Positions 1-8,416 are shown, counted from the stretch's first letter. The stretch: 64,000 nt of DNA from Burkholderia sp. WSM2230 (GCF_000472445.1 NZ_AXAJ01000008.1:126551-190550); one strand, 5' to 3'. Made by a program: numbers and translations. Notes: generated by a model from the sequence alone, not told the origin.

Positions 1-2
1 GC

Positions 3-620
3 TCATCGCGCCCCCAATAGCGGATAGCCCGCCGTCAGCAGCATGCCCGAAAGCGCAATCAGCGGCAGACCGACGAGAGCGGTCGGGTCGTCGGAGTAGA
101 TTGCGTCGAGCAGCGTAATGCCGAGTCCCTCGGATTTTGCGCTGCCGGCCACGTCATACGGCGTTTCGGCGCGCAGATAGGCTTCCAGCGCCGCGTCCGG
201 CAGATTGCGAAAGCGCACGCGAGTGATGACGTCGGCGGTCTGCACCGCTGCAGAGCGGCTGTCGAGGAGACACAGCGCACTATGAAACAGCACCTCGCGT
301 CCGCGCATCGCCTGCAACTGCGCCAGCGCCTTGTCGTGAGTGCCTGGTTTGCCGATCTGCAGGCCGTCGTAAGTGGCGACCTGGTCTGAGCCGATCACCA
401 GCGCGGCTTCATTTGGAGCAAGCGCCCCGGCCACCGCGCGCGCCTTTGCCACGGCGAGCCGCAGTGCCGTGGCTTGCGGCGTTTCACCGGCATGCGGGGT
501 TTCGTCGATGGCGGGAACGGCCATTTCAAAAGGAATACGCAAGCGTTCGAGCAACTCGCGGCGATACGGCGAACTCGACGCCAGAATCAGGCGTGGCGGG
601 CTTTTGAGGGAATCTGACAT
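3..620 (-). CDS. yceF: Maf-family nucleotide pyrophosphatase, YceF type
   Basis: This 205-residue protein belongs to the Maf/HAM1-like family that hydrolyses non-canonical or modified nucleoside triphosphates. The YceF branch prefers 7-methyl-GTP and is thought to keep modified nucleotides out of RNA. The N-terminal LILASSSPYRRELLERL segment is the family signature, and the conserved DETP and SDQV (IGSDQVA) motifs follow, with the latter's Asp as the probable catalytic residue. The length is normal. It is transcribed away from yceD-rpmF-plsX, the same divergent arrangement as in enterobacteria, which supports YceF rather than the YhdE (dTTP/UTP) branch. The stop codon lies at 3-5, so the gene is complete. 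Family assignment is secure; substrate preference is inferred. Confidence 0.93.
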   Translation of the reverse strand: MSDSLKSPPRLILASSSPYRRELLERLRIPFEMAVPAIDETPHAGETPQATALRLAVAKARAVAGALAPNEAALVIGSDQVATYDGLQIGKPGTHDKALAQLQAMRGREVLFHSALCLLDSRSAAVQTADVITRVRFRNLPDAALEAYLRAETPYDVAGSAKSEGLGITLLDAIYSDDPTALVGLPLIALSGMLLTAGYPLLGAR

Positions 621-988
621 GGTCGATTAACGGCTAGATGGGCGGGATGTACGCGGTTGCGCGCAGATCGCGCCGGTACGGGCTTAAGTGTTTGACTCGA
701 AAAGACAAAACGGATATGATTTTGGGCTTTTCATCGGTATGCTTGCGTCAGGCGGGCCTTGGTGTGAGCCGGAGCGGTAGTGGCTGGTGGCGTCTAATGC
801 TGTAAAGGCTGTAAAGACCCAGCGGCAAAGAAGCAGCGGCAAAAGCAGCAGCAGAAATGCGGCAAGAAAAATAGCTGCACGAAAATAGCTGCACGGCTAC
901 AGGCGCATCACTGAAGGTACGCGGGCTTTCTCGCAAACTGGTTTATCCCGTGATCTAACGGCGAATTCTTGCCGACGCAGGAGCGCAC
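621..988. other. Divergent intergenic region yceF/yceD with leader
   Basis: This 368-bp gap holds the promoter of the downstream operon (692-720) and a leader of about 260 nt. The leader is purine-rich around 830-870 and carries a perfect 14-bp tandem duplication (AAAATAGCTGCACG, 868-881 and 882-895). No convincing small ORF with a ribosome binding site was seen. A minus-strand promoter for yceF must also lie here but is not obvious. Confidence 0.6.
692..720 (+). promoter_or_regulatory. Sigma70-type promoter of the yceD-rpmF-plsX-fab operon
   Basis: TTGACT (692-697) and TATGAT (715-720) are separated by exactly 17 bp, and each differs from consensus at a single position. Transcription would begin near 727, leaving a leader of about 260 nt before yceD. 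Confidence 0.75.
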
Positions 989-1642
989 ATGACTCGACAT
1001 CCTGGCAAACCTGCAGGTCTGTCCGACCCGCATGAACTCGATCTGTTCGAATTTGCGCGGAGCGGCCGGCAGGCCGCGGGTGTCGTGCGTGTCTCGCAAC
1101 TGCCGCGCATGTTAAACGAAGTCCCGGTAGAAGCGCCAGACCGCGACACCGCGTTCACCTGGCAGGCCGAAGGGGCGACGCAGCCGGAATTGCAGGACGA
1201 CGGAACCGAGGGTCCCCAGCCTTATTTGAGGATGGCGATTCACGGCGCTGCGTGGCTCGAATGTCAGCGGTGCATGACACCGTACTCGCAGGCGTTCAAT
1301 GTCGACGCGACCTATCGGATCGTCAACACGGAGGCGGAAGCCGAAGAGTTTCCGCTCGACGAGGATGAAGTCGAAGTGATCGTGGGCTCGCGCCAGTTCG
1401 ATCTCATCGACCTGATCGAAGAAGAGTTGCTGCTTTCCTTGCCGCTCGTGCCCAAGCACGAGGTGTGTCCCGAGGTGCACGAGAGTCTCGTCTCTGGTGC
1501 GGCCGGTAACGAGGGCGAGGGCGACGAAGCCGCGCTGGACGAAGCCGGCGGTGCGGGCGAAGGCGCCGAACCCGAGCGGCCGAATCCGTTCGCGGCGCTC
1601 GAAAGTCTCAAGCGCGGCGAGCCGGACGACAAGAAGCACTGA
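989..1642 (+). CDS. yceD: YceD/DUF177 family protein
   Basis: A 217-residue member of the YceD (DUF177) family, linked to 23S rRNA accumulation and always found next to rpmF. The conserved core is visible: a CQRCM motif in the middle (LECQRCMTPY), then an acidic stretch ending in DLIDLIEEELLLSLPLVPKHEVCPE. The family normally carries paired cysteines that could bind a metal; here CxxC is present in the centre and a lone Cys follows. The C-terminus is an Asp/Glu/Gly-rich tail followed by NPFAALESLK, a typical family ending. The ATG at 989 sits 9 nt after AGGAG. It is co-transcribed with rpmF about 100 bp downstream. Confidence 0.88.
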   Translation: MTRHPGKPAGLSDPHELDLFEFARSGRQAAGVVRVSQLPRMLNEVPVEAPDRDTAFTWQAEGATQPELQDDGTEGPQPYLRMAIHGAAWLECQRCMTPYSQAFNVDATYRIVNTEAEAEEFPLDEDEVEVIVGSRQFDLIDLIEEELLLSLPLVPKHEVCPEVHESLVSGAAGNEGEGDEAALDEAGGAGEGAEPERPNPFAALESLKRGEPDDKKH

Positions 1643-1743
1643 ACAGTTGCATGGGAGCGCGAGGCGGGCGCATTGGCCATTCGGCCAGTGGCGGACACCG
1701 CGTCGGGCTGTGTTAGAATTCGGAAAATTTTTAGGAGTTAGTC

Positions 1744-1923
1744 ATGGCAGTTCAACAAAATAAGAAGTCGCCGTCGAAGCGCGGCATGCACCGTTCGCAC
1801 GATTTCCTGACGGCAGCGCCGCTGGCTGTGGAACCGAGCACGGGCGAAGTGCACCTGCGTCACCACGTTAGCCCGAACGGCTACTATCGCGGCAAGAAAG
1901 TCGTCAAGACGAAGAACGACTAA
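1744..1923 (+). CDS. rpmF: 50S ribosomal protein L32
   Basis: A 59-residue basic protein beginning [20 protein letters not shown], the signature of bacterial L32, and ending in a lysine-rich tail ([10 protein letters not shown]). It lacks the paired zinc-binding cysteines found in some L32 proteins, so it is the zinc-independent form. TAGGAG lies 7 nt before the ATG. It sits between yceD and plsX as in many proteobacteria, which links ribosome assembly to membrane lipid synthesis. A hairpin with a T-run follows it at 1996-2024. A TAGAAT hexamer at 1714-1719 may give extra internal transcription of this very abundant product, but no good -35 is visible. Confidence 0.97.
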
Positions 1924-1995
1924 TCGTTTCACTGCGTTGCGCCCACCGGCGTTTCGCGTGGCGATCAGCTCGCTTGACATCTTCCCGGCTCGGCA

Positions 1996-2024
1996 AAAAG
2001 GCGGCATTGAATTGCCGCTTTTTT
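1996..2024 (+). terminator. Intrinsic terminator/attenuator after rpmF
   Basis: The hairpin GCGGCA-TTGAAT-TGCCGC (2001-2018) is followed by six T residues (2019-2024). It lies between rpmF and plsX in the same operon, so it probably lowers read-through into the fatty-acid genes rather than ending the operon completely. Confidence 0.7.
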
Positions 2025-2095
2025 GTGTCGATCGCAGTTGCAGCTTCAGCGCTTACTGCGGTCCCATGCAGAGCGCCTGAAATTCGCCGCACTCC

Positions 2096-3202
2096 ATGAC
2101 AGTAAAGCTCACGATAGATTGCATGGGAGGCGACCACGGCCCGTCCGTGACCGTTCCCGCTGCCGTCAACTTCGTTCGCTCGCATCCCGACGCGCAGTTG
2201 CTGCTCGTCGGCATTGAAAGTGCGATTCGTGCGCAGCTGAAGAAGTTGAAGGCTCAGGACCTGCCGGCGTTGACGGTCGTATCCGCTTCCGAGATCGTCG
2301 CCATGGACGATCCGGTCGAAGTCGCGCTGCGCAAGAAGAAAGACTCATCCATGCGCGTGGCGCTCAATCGCGTCAAGGAAGGTGAGGCGCAAGCCTGCAT
2401 TTCCGCTGGCAATACCGGCGCGCTCATGGCGGTATCGCGCTACGTGCTGAAAACGCTGGCAGGCATCGAGCGTCCGGCGATTGCGTCCGCCTTGCCCAAC
2501 CCCAACGGCTACACGATGATGCTCGACCTGGGCGCCAACGTCGACTGCGAACCGCAGCACCTGCTGCAATTCGCGGAGATGGGGCACGCGCTCGTGTCCG
2601 CGCTCGAGGGTAAGGAGCGGCCCACCATCGGGCTGCTCAATATCGGCGAAGAAGTCATCAAGGGCAACGACACAATCAAGCGCGCCGGAGAATTGCTGCG
2701 CGCCAGCACGCTGAACTTTCACGGCAATGTGGAAGGCAACGACATCTTCAAGGGCACGGTCGACGTGATCGTGTGCGACGGTTTCGTCGGCAATGTTGCG
2801 CTGAAGACGTCCGAAGGCCTCGCGCAGATGCTCTCGAACATCATCAAGGAAGAGTTCGGCCGTTCGTGGCTCACCAAGGTGATGGCCGTGCTCGCGCTGC
2901 CGGTATTGATGCGCTTCAAGAAGCGCGTGGATCATCGGCAATACAATGGTGCCGCGCTGCTGGGTCTGCGCGGACTGGTGATCAAAAGCCACGGTTCCGC
3001 GGATGCCTACGGGTTTGAGTGGGCTATCAAACGCGGGTATGATGCCGTCAAAAACGGCGTGCTGGAGCGCCTTGCGCAAGCGATGGAAGAGAACGCAGGT
3101 TCTCTTGAACAGGCGGCGCGCGACGCAAGCGGTGCGGGTCACGCAAGCCCCATCGCAGGCCAGCCGGCCGAGCCCTACGCTGCGCAATCCTCGAAGGCAT
3201 AA
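2096..3202 (+). CDS. plsX: Phosphate acyltransferase PlsX
   Basis: PlsX converts acyl-ACP and phosphate to acyl-phosphate, the donor used by PlsY for the first acylation of glycerol-3-phosphate. The 368-residue protein starts MTVKLTIDCMGGDHGPSVTVPA, the diagnostic N-terminus (D-x-MGGD-x-GP). Other conserved blocks are ISAGNTGALMA, LDLGANVDC and the GFVGNVALKTSEG segment near residue 240. The last 35 residues, rich in Ala and Ser, are a low-complexity tail longer than in E. coli. Its stop codon TAA overlaps the first base of fabH (AATAATGG at 3202), indicating translational coupling. A peripheral membrane location is known for the family. Confidence 0.96.
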   Translation: MTVKLTIDCMGGDHGPSVTVPAAVNFVRSHPDAQLLLVGIESAIRAQLKKLKAQDLPALTVVSASEIVAMDDPVEVALRKKKDSSMRVALNRVKEGEAQACISAGNTGALMAVSRYVLKTLAGIERPAIASALPNPNGYTMMLDLGANVDCEPQHLLQFAEMGHALVSALEGKERPTIGLLNIGEEVIKGNDTIKRAGELLRASTLNFHGNVEGNDIFKGTVDVIVCDGFVGNVALKTSEGLAQMLSNIIKEEFGRSWLTKVMAVLALPVLMRFKKRVDHRQYNGAALLGLRGLVIKSHGSADAYGFEWAIKRGYDAVKNGVLERLAQAMEENAGSLEQAARDASGAGHASPIAGQPAEPYAAQSSKA

Positions 3203-4191
3203 TGGCTCAATCGACAATTTATTCCCGCGTCCTCGGAACCGGCAGCTATCTGCCGCCCGCGCGCGTCACCAATCAGGACCTTGCTGAGCGGCTCGCCAAG
3301 CAGGGCGTCGAGACGAGCGACGAATGGATCGTGGCCCGCACGGGTATCCATGCGCGTCACTTCGCGGACCCGGACGTCACGACGAGCGACCTCGCGCAGA
3401 TCGCCTCGCAGCGCGCAATCGAAGCGGCGGACCTCGATCCGCAAGCCATCGACCTGATCATCGTCGCCACGTCCACGCCGGACTTCGTGTTTCCGAGCAC
3501 GGCATGCCTGCTGCAGAACAAGCTCGGCATCAAGAATCACGGTGCGGCATTCGACGTGCAGGCCGTGTGCTCCGGCTTTGCCTATGCCGTTTCTCTCGCG
3601 GACAGCCTGATTCGCAGCGGCCAGCATCGCACGGCGCTCGTCGTCGGCGCGGAGACCTTCTCGCGCATTCTCGATTTCAACGACCGCACCACCTGCGTGC
3701 TGTTCGGCGACGGCGCGGGTGCTGTGGTCCTGCAGGCGTCGGCAGAACCGGGCGTGCTCTCGAGCGCATTGCACGCGGACGGCAGCCATTCGAACATTCT
3801 CTGCACGCCGGGCAATGTAAACGGCGGCGTGGTGGCGGGCAGCGCGTTCCTGCATATGGACGGGCAAGCGGTGTTCAAGCTGGCCGTCAACGTGCTGGAG
3901 AAAGTCGCGGTCGAGGCGCTCGAGAAAGCGAATCTGTCGGCTGACCAGATCGACTGGCTGATTCCGCACCAGGCCAATATCCGCATCATGCAGAGCACCT
4001 GCCGCAAGCTCGGCTTGCCGCAGGAACGCATGGTCGTCACGGTGGGCGAGCACGGCAATACGTCGGCTGCGTCCATTCCACTCGCACTCGACGTCGCAGT
4101 GCGCGACGGCCGCATCAAGCGCGGCCAGAACGTGCTGATCGAAGGCGTCGGCGGCGGCTTCACGTGGGGCGCGTCGGTCATCCGTTATTGA
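3202..4191 (+). CDS. fabH: Beta-ketoacyl-ACP synthase III
   Basis: FabH condenses acetyl-CoA with malonyl-ACP to start type II fatty-acid synthesis. In this 329-residue protein the Cys-His-Asn triad is readable: Cys123 in AVCSGFA, His256 in IPHQANIR and Asn286 in HGNTSAAS. The C-terminal GGGFTWGA is also a family hallmark. The length is normal. The start ATG overlaps the plsX stop, and fabD follows after a 97-bp gap that contains a GC hairpin without a T-run. Confidence 0.97.
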   Translation: MAQSTIYSRVLGTGSYLPPARVTNQDLAERLAKQGVETSDEWIVARTGIHARHFADPDVTTSDLAQIASQRAIEAADLDPQAIDLIIVATSTPDFVFPSTACLLQNKLGIKNHGAAFDVQAVCSGFAYAVSLADSLIRSGQHRTALVVGAETFSRILDFNDRTTCVLFGDGAGAVVLQASAEPGVLSSALHADGSHSNILCTPGNVNGGVVAGSAFLHMDGQAVFKLAVNVLEKVAVEALEKANLSADQIDWLIPHQANIRIMQSTCRKLGLPQERMVVTVGEHGNTSAASIPLALDVAVRDGRIKRGQNVLIEGVGGGFTWGASVIRY

Positions 4192-4288
4192 TCGCCGGCT
4201 GACTTCGGGCGGCGCCGTTCCAGGCGCCCCGCGCCGCGTGCTTTCCCGCCGCGCGCCTACATCTGACTAAATCGACTTTGGGGGCGAT

Positions 4289-5224
4289 ATGAAATTTGCG
4301 TTCGTTTTTCCTGGACAGGGTTCGCAATCCGTCGGCATGCTCAACGCTTTCGCCGATCACGCCGTTGTGCACGAGACGGTTCAGGAAGCGTCCGACGCGC
4401 TCAATCAGGACCTCGGCAAGCTGATCGCCGAAGGTCCCGCCGAAGATCTGAATCTCACCACCAATACGCAGCCGGTCATGCTGACGGCGGCCTACGCGAT
4501 CTACCGTGCGTGGCAGCAGGCGGGCGGCCCGACGCCGGCCATCGTCGCGGGCCATAGCCTCGGCGAATACACGGCGCTCGTCGCGGCCGGCGCGATCGCG
4601 TTTCGCGACGCCGTGCCGCTCGTGCGCTTCCGCGCGCAGGCTATGCAAACGGCCGTGCCCGTCGGCGAAGGCGGCATGGCGGCGATTCTCGGTCTCGACG
4701 ACGACACGGTGCGCGCGGTGTGCGCGGAAGCGTCGGTCGCGGGCGTCGTCGAAGCGGTCAATTTCAATGCACCGTCGCAAGTCGTGATCGCCGGCCACAA
4801 GGCCGCCGTCGAGAAGGCTTGCGAAGTCGCGAAGGCGAAGGGCGCAAAGCGCGCGCTGCCGCTGCCGGTGTCGGCGCCGTTCCACTCGTCGCTGCTCAAG
4901 CCCGCTTCGGATCAACTGCGCGAATACCTGGCTAGCGTCAACGTTCAGGTGCCGTCCATCCCCGTCATCAACAATGTCGACGTCGCCATCGTCAACGAGC
5001 CGGCGCAGATCAAAGACGCGTTGGTGCGCCAGGCGGCAGGCGCCGTGCGCTGGGTCGAGAGCGTGCAGGCCATGGCGGCGCGGGGCGTGACGCATGTGGT
5101 CGAGTGCGGGCCGGGCAAGGTCCTTGCGGGCCTCACAAAGCGCATCGACGGCAATCTGGCGGGCGCGTCCGTGTTCGATCCGGCCTCGCTCGAAGAAACG
5201 CTCAAGCTCGTGACAGCAAGCTAA
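4289..5224 (+). CDS. fabD: Malonyl-CoA:ACP transacylase
   Basis: FabD moves the malonyl group from CoA to the ACP phosphopantetheine. The 311-residue protein starts MKFAFVFPGQGSQSVGM (PGQGSQ motif). It has the nucleophilic Ser90 in GHSLGEY, the conserved Arg in PLVRFRAQAMQ and the histidine in PFHSSLL. The ATG follows GGGGGCGAT. It is adjacent to fabG in the operon and is a cytoplasmic single-domain enzyme of normal size. Confidence 0.97.
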   Translation: MKFAFVFPGQGSQSVGMLNAFADHAVVHETVQEASDALNQDLGKLIAEGPAEDLNLTTNTQPVMLTAAYAIYRAWQQAGGPTPAIVAGHSLGEYTALVAAGAIAFRDAVPLVRFRAQAMQTAVPVGEGGMAAILGLDDDTVRAVCAEASVAGVVEAVNFNAPSQVVIAGHKAAVEKACEVAKAKGAKRALPLPVSAPFHSSLLKPASDQLREYLASVNVQVPSIPVINNVDVAIVNEPAQIKDALVRQAAGAVRWVESVQAMAARGVTHVVECGPGKVLAGLTKRIDGNLAGASVFDPASLEETLKLVTAS

Positions 5225-5296
5225 GTGCGACAACGCACAGACGCGGTACCGGCATCAGCAATCAATCAGCCCTCCGAAGGGCATTCGGATCGACAG

Positions 5297-6046
5297 ATGG
5301 AAAACAATCTCGACAAGCAGATCGCAATCGTAACGGGCGCCTCGCGCGGCATTGGCCGCGCCATTGCAATGGAACTCGCGCGCCAGGGCGCGACCGTGAT
5401 CGGAACGGCGACCAGCGAAAGCGGCGCGGCGGCCATCAGTGAAGCGTTCAGTGCGGCCGGCGTGAGCGGCCGCGGCGCGGTGCTCGACGTGAACGACGCG
5501 GCCGCTGCGGAAGCGCTGATCGACGGCACGGTGAAGGAATTCGGTGCGCTGCACGTGCTCGTGAACAACGCCGGCATCACGCAGGACCAGCTGGCCATGC
5601 GTATGAAAGACGACGACTGGGATGCGGTGATCGATACCAATCTGAAGTCGGTGTTCCGTCTGTCGCGCGCGGTGCTGCGTCCGATGATGAAGGCGAAGGG
5701 CGGCCGCATCATCAACATCACGTCGGTGGTCGGTTCGGCGGGCAACCCGGGCCAGATCAACTACGCCGCGGCGAAAGCGGGCGTGGCCGGTATGACGCGC
5801 GCCCTCGCACGCGAAATCGGCAGCCGCGGCATTACGGTGAATTGCGTGGCGCCTGGCTTTATCGACACCGACATGACGCGCACCTTGCCCGAAGAGCAGC
5901 AAACCGCGCTGAAAACGCAGATTCCGCTCGGCCGTCTCGGCAGCCCGGAAGATATCGCACACGCTGTCGCTTTCCTCGCGTCGCCGCAAGCCGGTTACAT
6001 CACCGGCACGACGATGCATGTGAACGGCGGAATGTACATGTCGTAA
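5297..6046 (+). CDS. fabG: 3-oxoacyl-ACP reductase
   Basis: An NADPH-dependent short-chain dehydrogenase that reduces beta-ketoacyl-ACP. The 249-residue product begins MENNLDKQIAIVTGASRGIG with the TGxxxGIG Rossmann motif. NNAGIT, the catalytic Ser in ITSVVGSAG, the YxxxK pair in INYAAAKAG and the C-terminal VNGGMYMS identify FabG among SDRs. The reading frame is open back to 5225 directly after the fabD stop, but the conserved N-terminus begins at the ATG at 5297, so that start is chosen. A terminator follows at 6094-6132. Confidence 0.96.
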   Translation: MENNLDKQIAIVTGASRGIGRAIAMELARQGATVIGTATSESGAAAISEAFSAAGVSGRGAVLDVNDAAAAEALIDGTVKEFGALHVLVNNAGITQDQLAMRMKDDDWDAVIDTNLKSVFRLSRAVLRPMMKAKGGRIINITSVVGSAGNPGQINYAAAKAGVAGMTRALAREIGSRGITVNCVAPGFIDTDMTRTLPEEQQTALKTQIPLGRLGSPEDIAHAVAFLASPQAGYITGTTMHVNGGMYMS

Positions 6047-6093
6047 CCAAATTCGGTTACTATCCGCGCCTTGATGCGTTTGCAAATGCGTAA

Positions 6094-6132
6094 GGCGCAT
6101 GCCTTGACAGCAACCTGATGCGCCGCTTTTTT
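6094..6132 (+). terminator. Intrinsic terminator between fabG and acpP
   Basis: The stem GGCGCAT (6094-6100) / ATGCGCC (6118-6124) has a 17-nt loop and is followed by GC and six T residues. A perfect TTGACA hexamer (6104-6109) lies in the loop but has no matching -10 at 17 bp. Together with the acpP-side hairpins it isolates acpP transcriptionally. Confidence 0.7.
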
Positions 6133-6148
6133 GCCGGATCAAACCTGA

Positions 6149-6154
6149 TAAAAT
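6149..6154 (+). promoter_or_regulatory. Possible -10 element for acpP
   Basis: TAAAAT lies 42 bp before the acpP ATG and just after the fabG terminator. No good -35 is found at 16-18 bp (the T-run of the terminator occupies that position), so this is a weak call based mainly on the need for a dedicated acpP promoter. Confidence 0.35.
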
Positions 6155-6196
6155 GCGCGCACCTGTATTTTTGAACTTCTTTCCCTTGGAGGGGTA

Positions 6197-6436
6197 ATGG
6201 ACAATATCGAACAGCGCGTCAAGAAGATCGTCGCAGAACAACTGGGCGTGGCCGAAGCTGAAATCAAGAACGAAGCTTCGTTCGTGAACGACCTCGGCGC
6301 CGACTCGCTGGATACGGTTGAACTCGTGATGGCCCTCGAAGACGAATTCGGCATGGAAATTCCGGATGAAGAAGCCGAGAAGATCACCACCGTTCAGCAA
6401 GCGATCGACTACGCTCGCGCAAACGTCAAGGCCTAA
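6197..6436 (+). CDS. acpP: Acyl carrier protein
   Basis: A 79-residue acidic ACP that carries growing acyl chains on 4'-phosphopantetheine. The attachment site is Ser37 in the invariant [10 protein letters not shown] motif; [19 protein letters not shown] follows as helix III. TTGGAGGGG lies 7 nt before the ATG, a strong ribosome binding site that fits a very abundant protein. It is flanked by terminators on both sides (6094-6132, 6498-6521), so it probably also makes a monocistronic mRNA. Its activating enzyme AcpS is encoded in the same window (19740-20195). Confidence 0.98.
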
Positions 6437-6497
6437 GGTCATTCGCGCCTGCGTTTCTGCGTTCGCGTCGTATGACGCCCTGCCGCGTCGGTTGCCG

Positions 6498-6521
6498 ACG
6501 CTATCGGGGCTGGCGTTTTTT
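6498..6521 (+). terminator. Intrinsic terminator after acpP
   Basis: ACGCTA (6498-6503) pairs with TGGCGT (6511-6516), including one G-T pair, across a 7-nt loop, followed by a run of six T residues. It would end the abundant acpP transcript. Confidence 0.6.
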
Positions 6522-6603
6522 GCCGCGCCGCTTGCCGCAAGAGTTGTCATGCAGGAGCCAGCAATGTTGACAGCGCAATTTTCCGCGCGATTGCCGACTT
6601 AAC

Positions 6604-6653
6604 AGCCACAGGGCACACAGGGCAGTTCCTGTGGCCGCTGTGGCTTTTGCTTT
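6604..6653 (+). terminator. Second hairpin with T-rich tail ahead of fabF
   Basis: AGCCACAG (6604-6611) and CTGTGGCT (6638-6645) form an 8-bp stem with a 26-nt loop that can fold further, followed by TTTGCTTTTG. It lies 26 bp before the fabF start and may attenuate fabF relative to acpP. Confidence 0.5.
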
Positions 6654-6678
6654 TGTCATCTATGAAAAAGGGGTTACC

Positions 6679-7917
6679 GTGAGCCGCCGTCGTGTTGTTG
6701 TTACAGGCCTGGGGCTGATTTCGCCTGTTGGCAATAATGTTGCCGACGGCTGGGCCAATCTGGTCGCCGGCAAGTCGGGTATTGCCAATATCACGAAGTT
6801 CGACGCATCGAACTTCTCGACTCGTTTCGCCGGCGAGGTGAAGGGCTTCAATATCGAGGACTACATTCCCGGTAAAGAAGCGCGCCACATGGATACGTTC
6901 ATCCATTACGGCGTGGCCGCAGGCATCCAGGCGATGCAGGACAGCGGCCTTACAGTCACCGACGAAAATTCGGAGCGTATCGGCGTCGTTGTCGGTTCGG
7001 GTATCGGCGGTCTGCCGATGATCGAAGTCACGCAAACCGAACTGCTCAATCGTGGCCCGCGCCGCATCTCGCCGTTCTTCGTGCCGGCGTCGATCATCAA
7101 CATGATCTCGGGTCACCTGTCGATCAAGTTCGGCATCAAGGGTCCGAATCTCGCTATCGTCACCGCATGTACGACGGGTCTGCACTGTATCGGCGAGGCT
7201 TCGCGCCTGATCGAATACGGCGACGCCGACGTCATGATCGCGGGCGGTGCGGAATCGACGGTGTCGCCGCTCGGCATCGGCGGCTTCGCGGCGGCGCGCG
7301 CGCTGTCGCAACGCAACGATGACCCGGCTACGGCCAGCCGCCCGTGGGACAAGGATCGCGACGGTTTCGTGCTCGGCGAAGGCGCCGGCGTCATGGTGCT
7401 CGAAGAGTACGAACACGCTAAGGCGCGCGGCGCGAAGATCTACGCCGAAGTCGGCGGCTATGGGATGAGCGGCGACGCGTATCACATGACCGCACCGCTC
7501 GAAGACGGCGACGGTGCGCGCCGCTGCATGCTCGCAGCCATGAAAAACGCGGGCGTCAACGCCGATCAGGTGAATTATCTGAACGCGCACGGCACGTCCA
7601 CGCCGCTAGGCGATCTGGCTGAAACGACCGGCATCAAGCGCGCGTTCGGCGACCACGCCAAAAACATCGTCGTGAATTCGACGAAGTCGATGACGGGTCA
7701 CCTGCTCGGCGGCGCCGGCGGTCTGGAGTCGGTGTTCACGGTGCTTGCCGTGCATCATCAGGTGTCGCCGCCCACCATCAACATCTTCAACCAGGACCCC
7801 GAGTGCGACCTGGACTACTGCGCCAACACCGCGCGGGAGATGAAGATCGACGTCGCGCTGAAGAACTCGTTCGGGTTCGGCGGCACGAACGGCACGCTCG
7901 TCTTCAAGCGCGCCTGA
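6679..7917 (+). CDS. fabF: Beta-ketoacyl-ACP synthase II
   Basis: FabF elongates acyl-ACP with malonyl-ACP. The 412-residue protein from the GTG at 6679 begins with VSRRRVVVTGLGLISPVGN, the normal KAS II N-terminus, and GGGG sits 6 nt upstream. Upstream in-frame codons back to 6631 are inside a hairpin and are not used here. The Cys-His-His triad is visible: TACTTGLH, NAHGTSTPLGD and GHLLGGAGG, plus the closing SFGFGGTNGTLVFKR. It is the last fab gene and is followed after 13 bp by a small membrane-protein gene. Confidence 0.96.
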   Translation: MSRRRVVVTGLGLISPVGNNVADGWANLVAGKSGIANITKFDASNFSTRFAGEVKGFNIEDYIPGKEARHMDTFIHYGVAAGIQAMQDSGLTVTDENSERIGVVVGSGIGGLPMIEVTQTELLNRGPRRISPFFVPASIINMISGHLSIKFGIKGPNLAIVTACTTGLHCIGEASRLIEYGDADVMIAGGAESTVSPLGIGGFAAARALSQRNDDPATASRPWDKDRDGFVLGEGAGVMVLEEYEHAKARGAKIYAEVGGYGMSGDAYHMTAPLEDGDGARRCMLAAMKNAGVNADQVNYLNAHGTSTPLGDLAETTGIKRAFGDHAKNIVVNSTKSMTGHLLGGAGGLESVFTVLAVHHQVSPPTINIFNQDPECDLDYCANTAREMKIDVALKNSFGFGGTNGTLVFKRA

Positions 7918-7930
7918 GGGTCGCAACCGG

Positions 7931-8416
7931 GTGACGCGCCAGCTGTCGGCGCCGGTCTCGCCGGTGCCTTTCACTGAAACGGCCATGTCCGAAAGAGCGC
8001 CGCAGCGAATCGCGCTGCGGCGCTCTTTCACGATGCGCGTTGCGACTGCTGTTTTCACGGCGACGGCGTCCGCGGCGGTTTATAGCTGCATGTCGTCGTG
8101 GCTGGGCGCTGGCCAAGCGGTTCCGTTGACGCTTGCCGCGTTCGCGCTCCTCGCGCTTTGCTCGGTGAGGCACGACCGGGCGCAGCCGGTGGCGCTGACA
8201 ATGGGACGCGAGGGTCTCACTGCGTGGGGGCGGGCCGGCATTCTGCTCGTACAAGGTCGCATAGCCGGCTGCGCTCACTGGAGCGACCGTCTGCTGGTGC
8301 TTGTGCTGAAGCCGGAAGAGGGATGTCGGCAAACGCTGCTGATTCCCGCCGACACAGTCCCCCCGGCTGTCTTCCGCGAACTGGCGGTGCGTGCCAGGCG
8401 GCGCGCCGGCGCGTGA
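7931..8416 (+). CDS. Small membrane protein resembling YgfX/CptA
   Basis: A 161-residue protein (143 if the ATG at 7985 is used) with a basic N-terminus and two closely spaced hydrophobic segments at roughly residues 36-54 and 62-79. A soluble part follows containing GREGLTAWGRAG and LLLIPADTVPPAVFRELAVRAR. The two-helix hairpin plus short beta-rich tail ending in a D..p..FR.L.V..R pattern recalls the YgfX family. That match is from memory of the pattern, not a search. The GTG at 7931 is preceded by GAGGG at suitable distance, and 13 bp separate it from fabF. Position between fabF and rpoE suggests an envelope role, which is inference. Confidence 0.6.
   Translation: MTRQLSAPVSPVPFTETAMSERAPQRIALRRSFTMRVATAVFTATASAAVYSCMSSWLGAGQAVPLTLAAFALLALCSVRHDRAQPVALTMGREGLTAWGRAGILLVQGRIAGCAHWSDRLLVLVLKPEEGCRQTLLIPADTVPPAVFRELAVRARRRAGA

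Noticed and set aside
6104..6109. Perfect TTGACA as a -35 for acpP
   Set aside because: It lies in the loop of the fabG terminator and has no -10 at 16-18 bp (T-run there instead).
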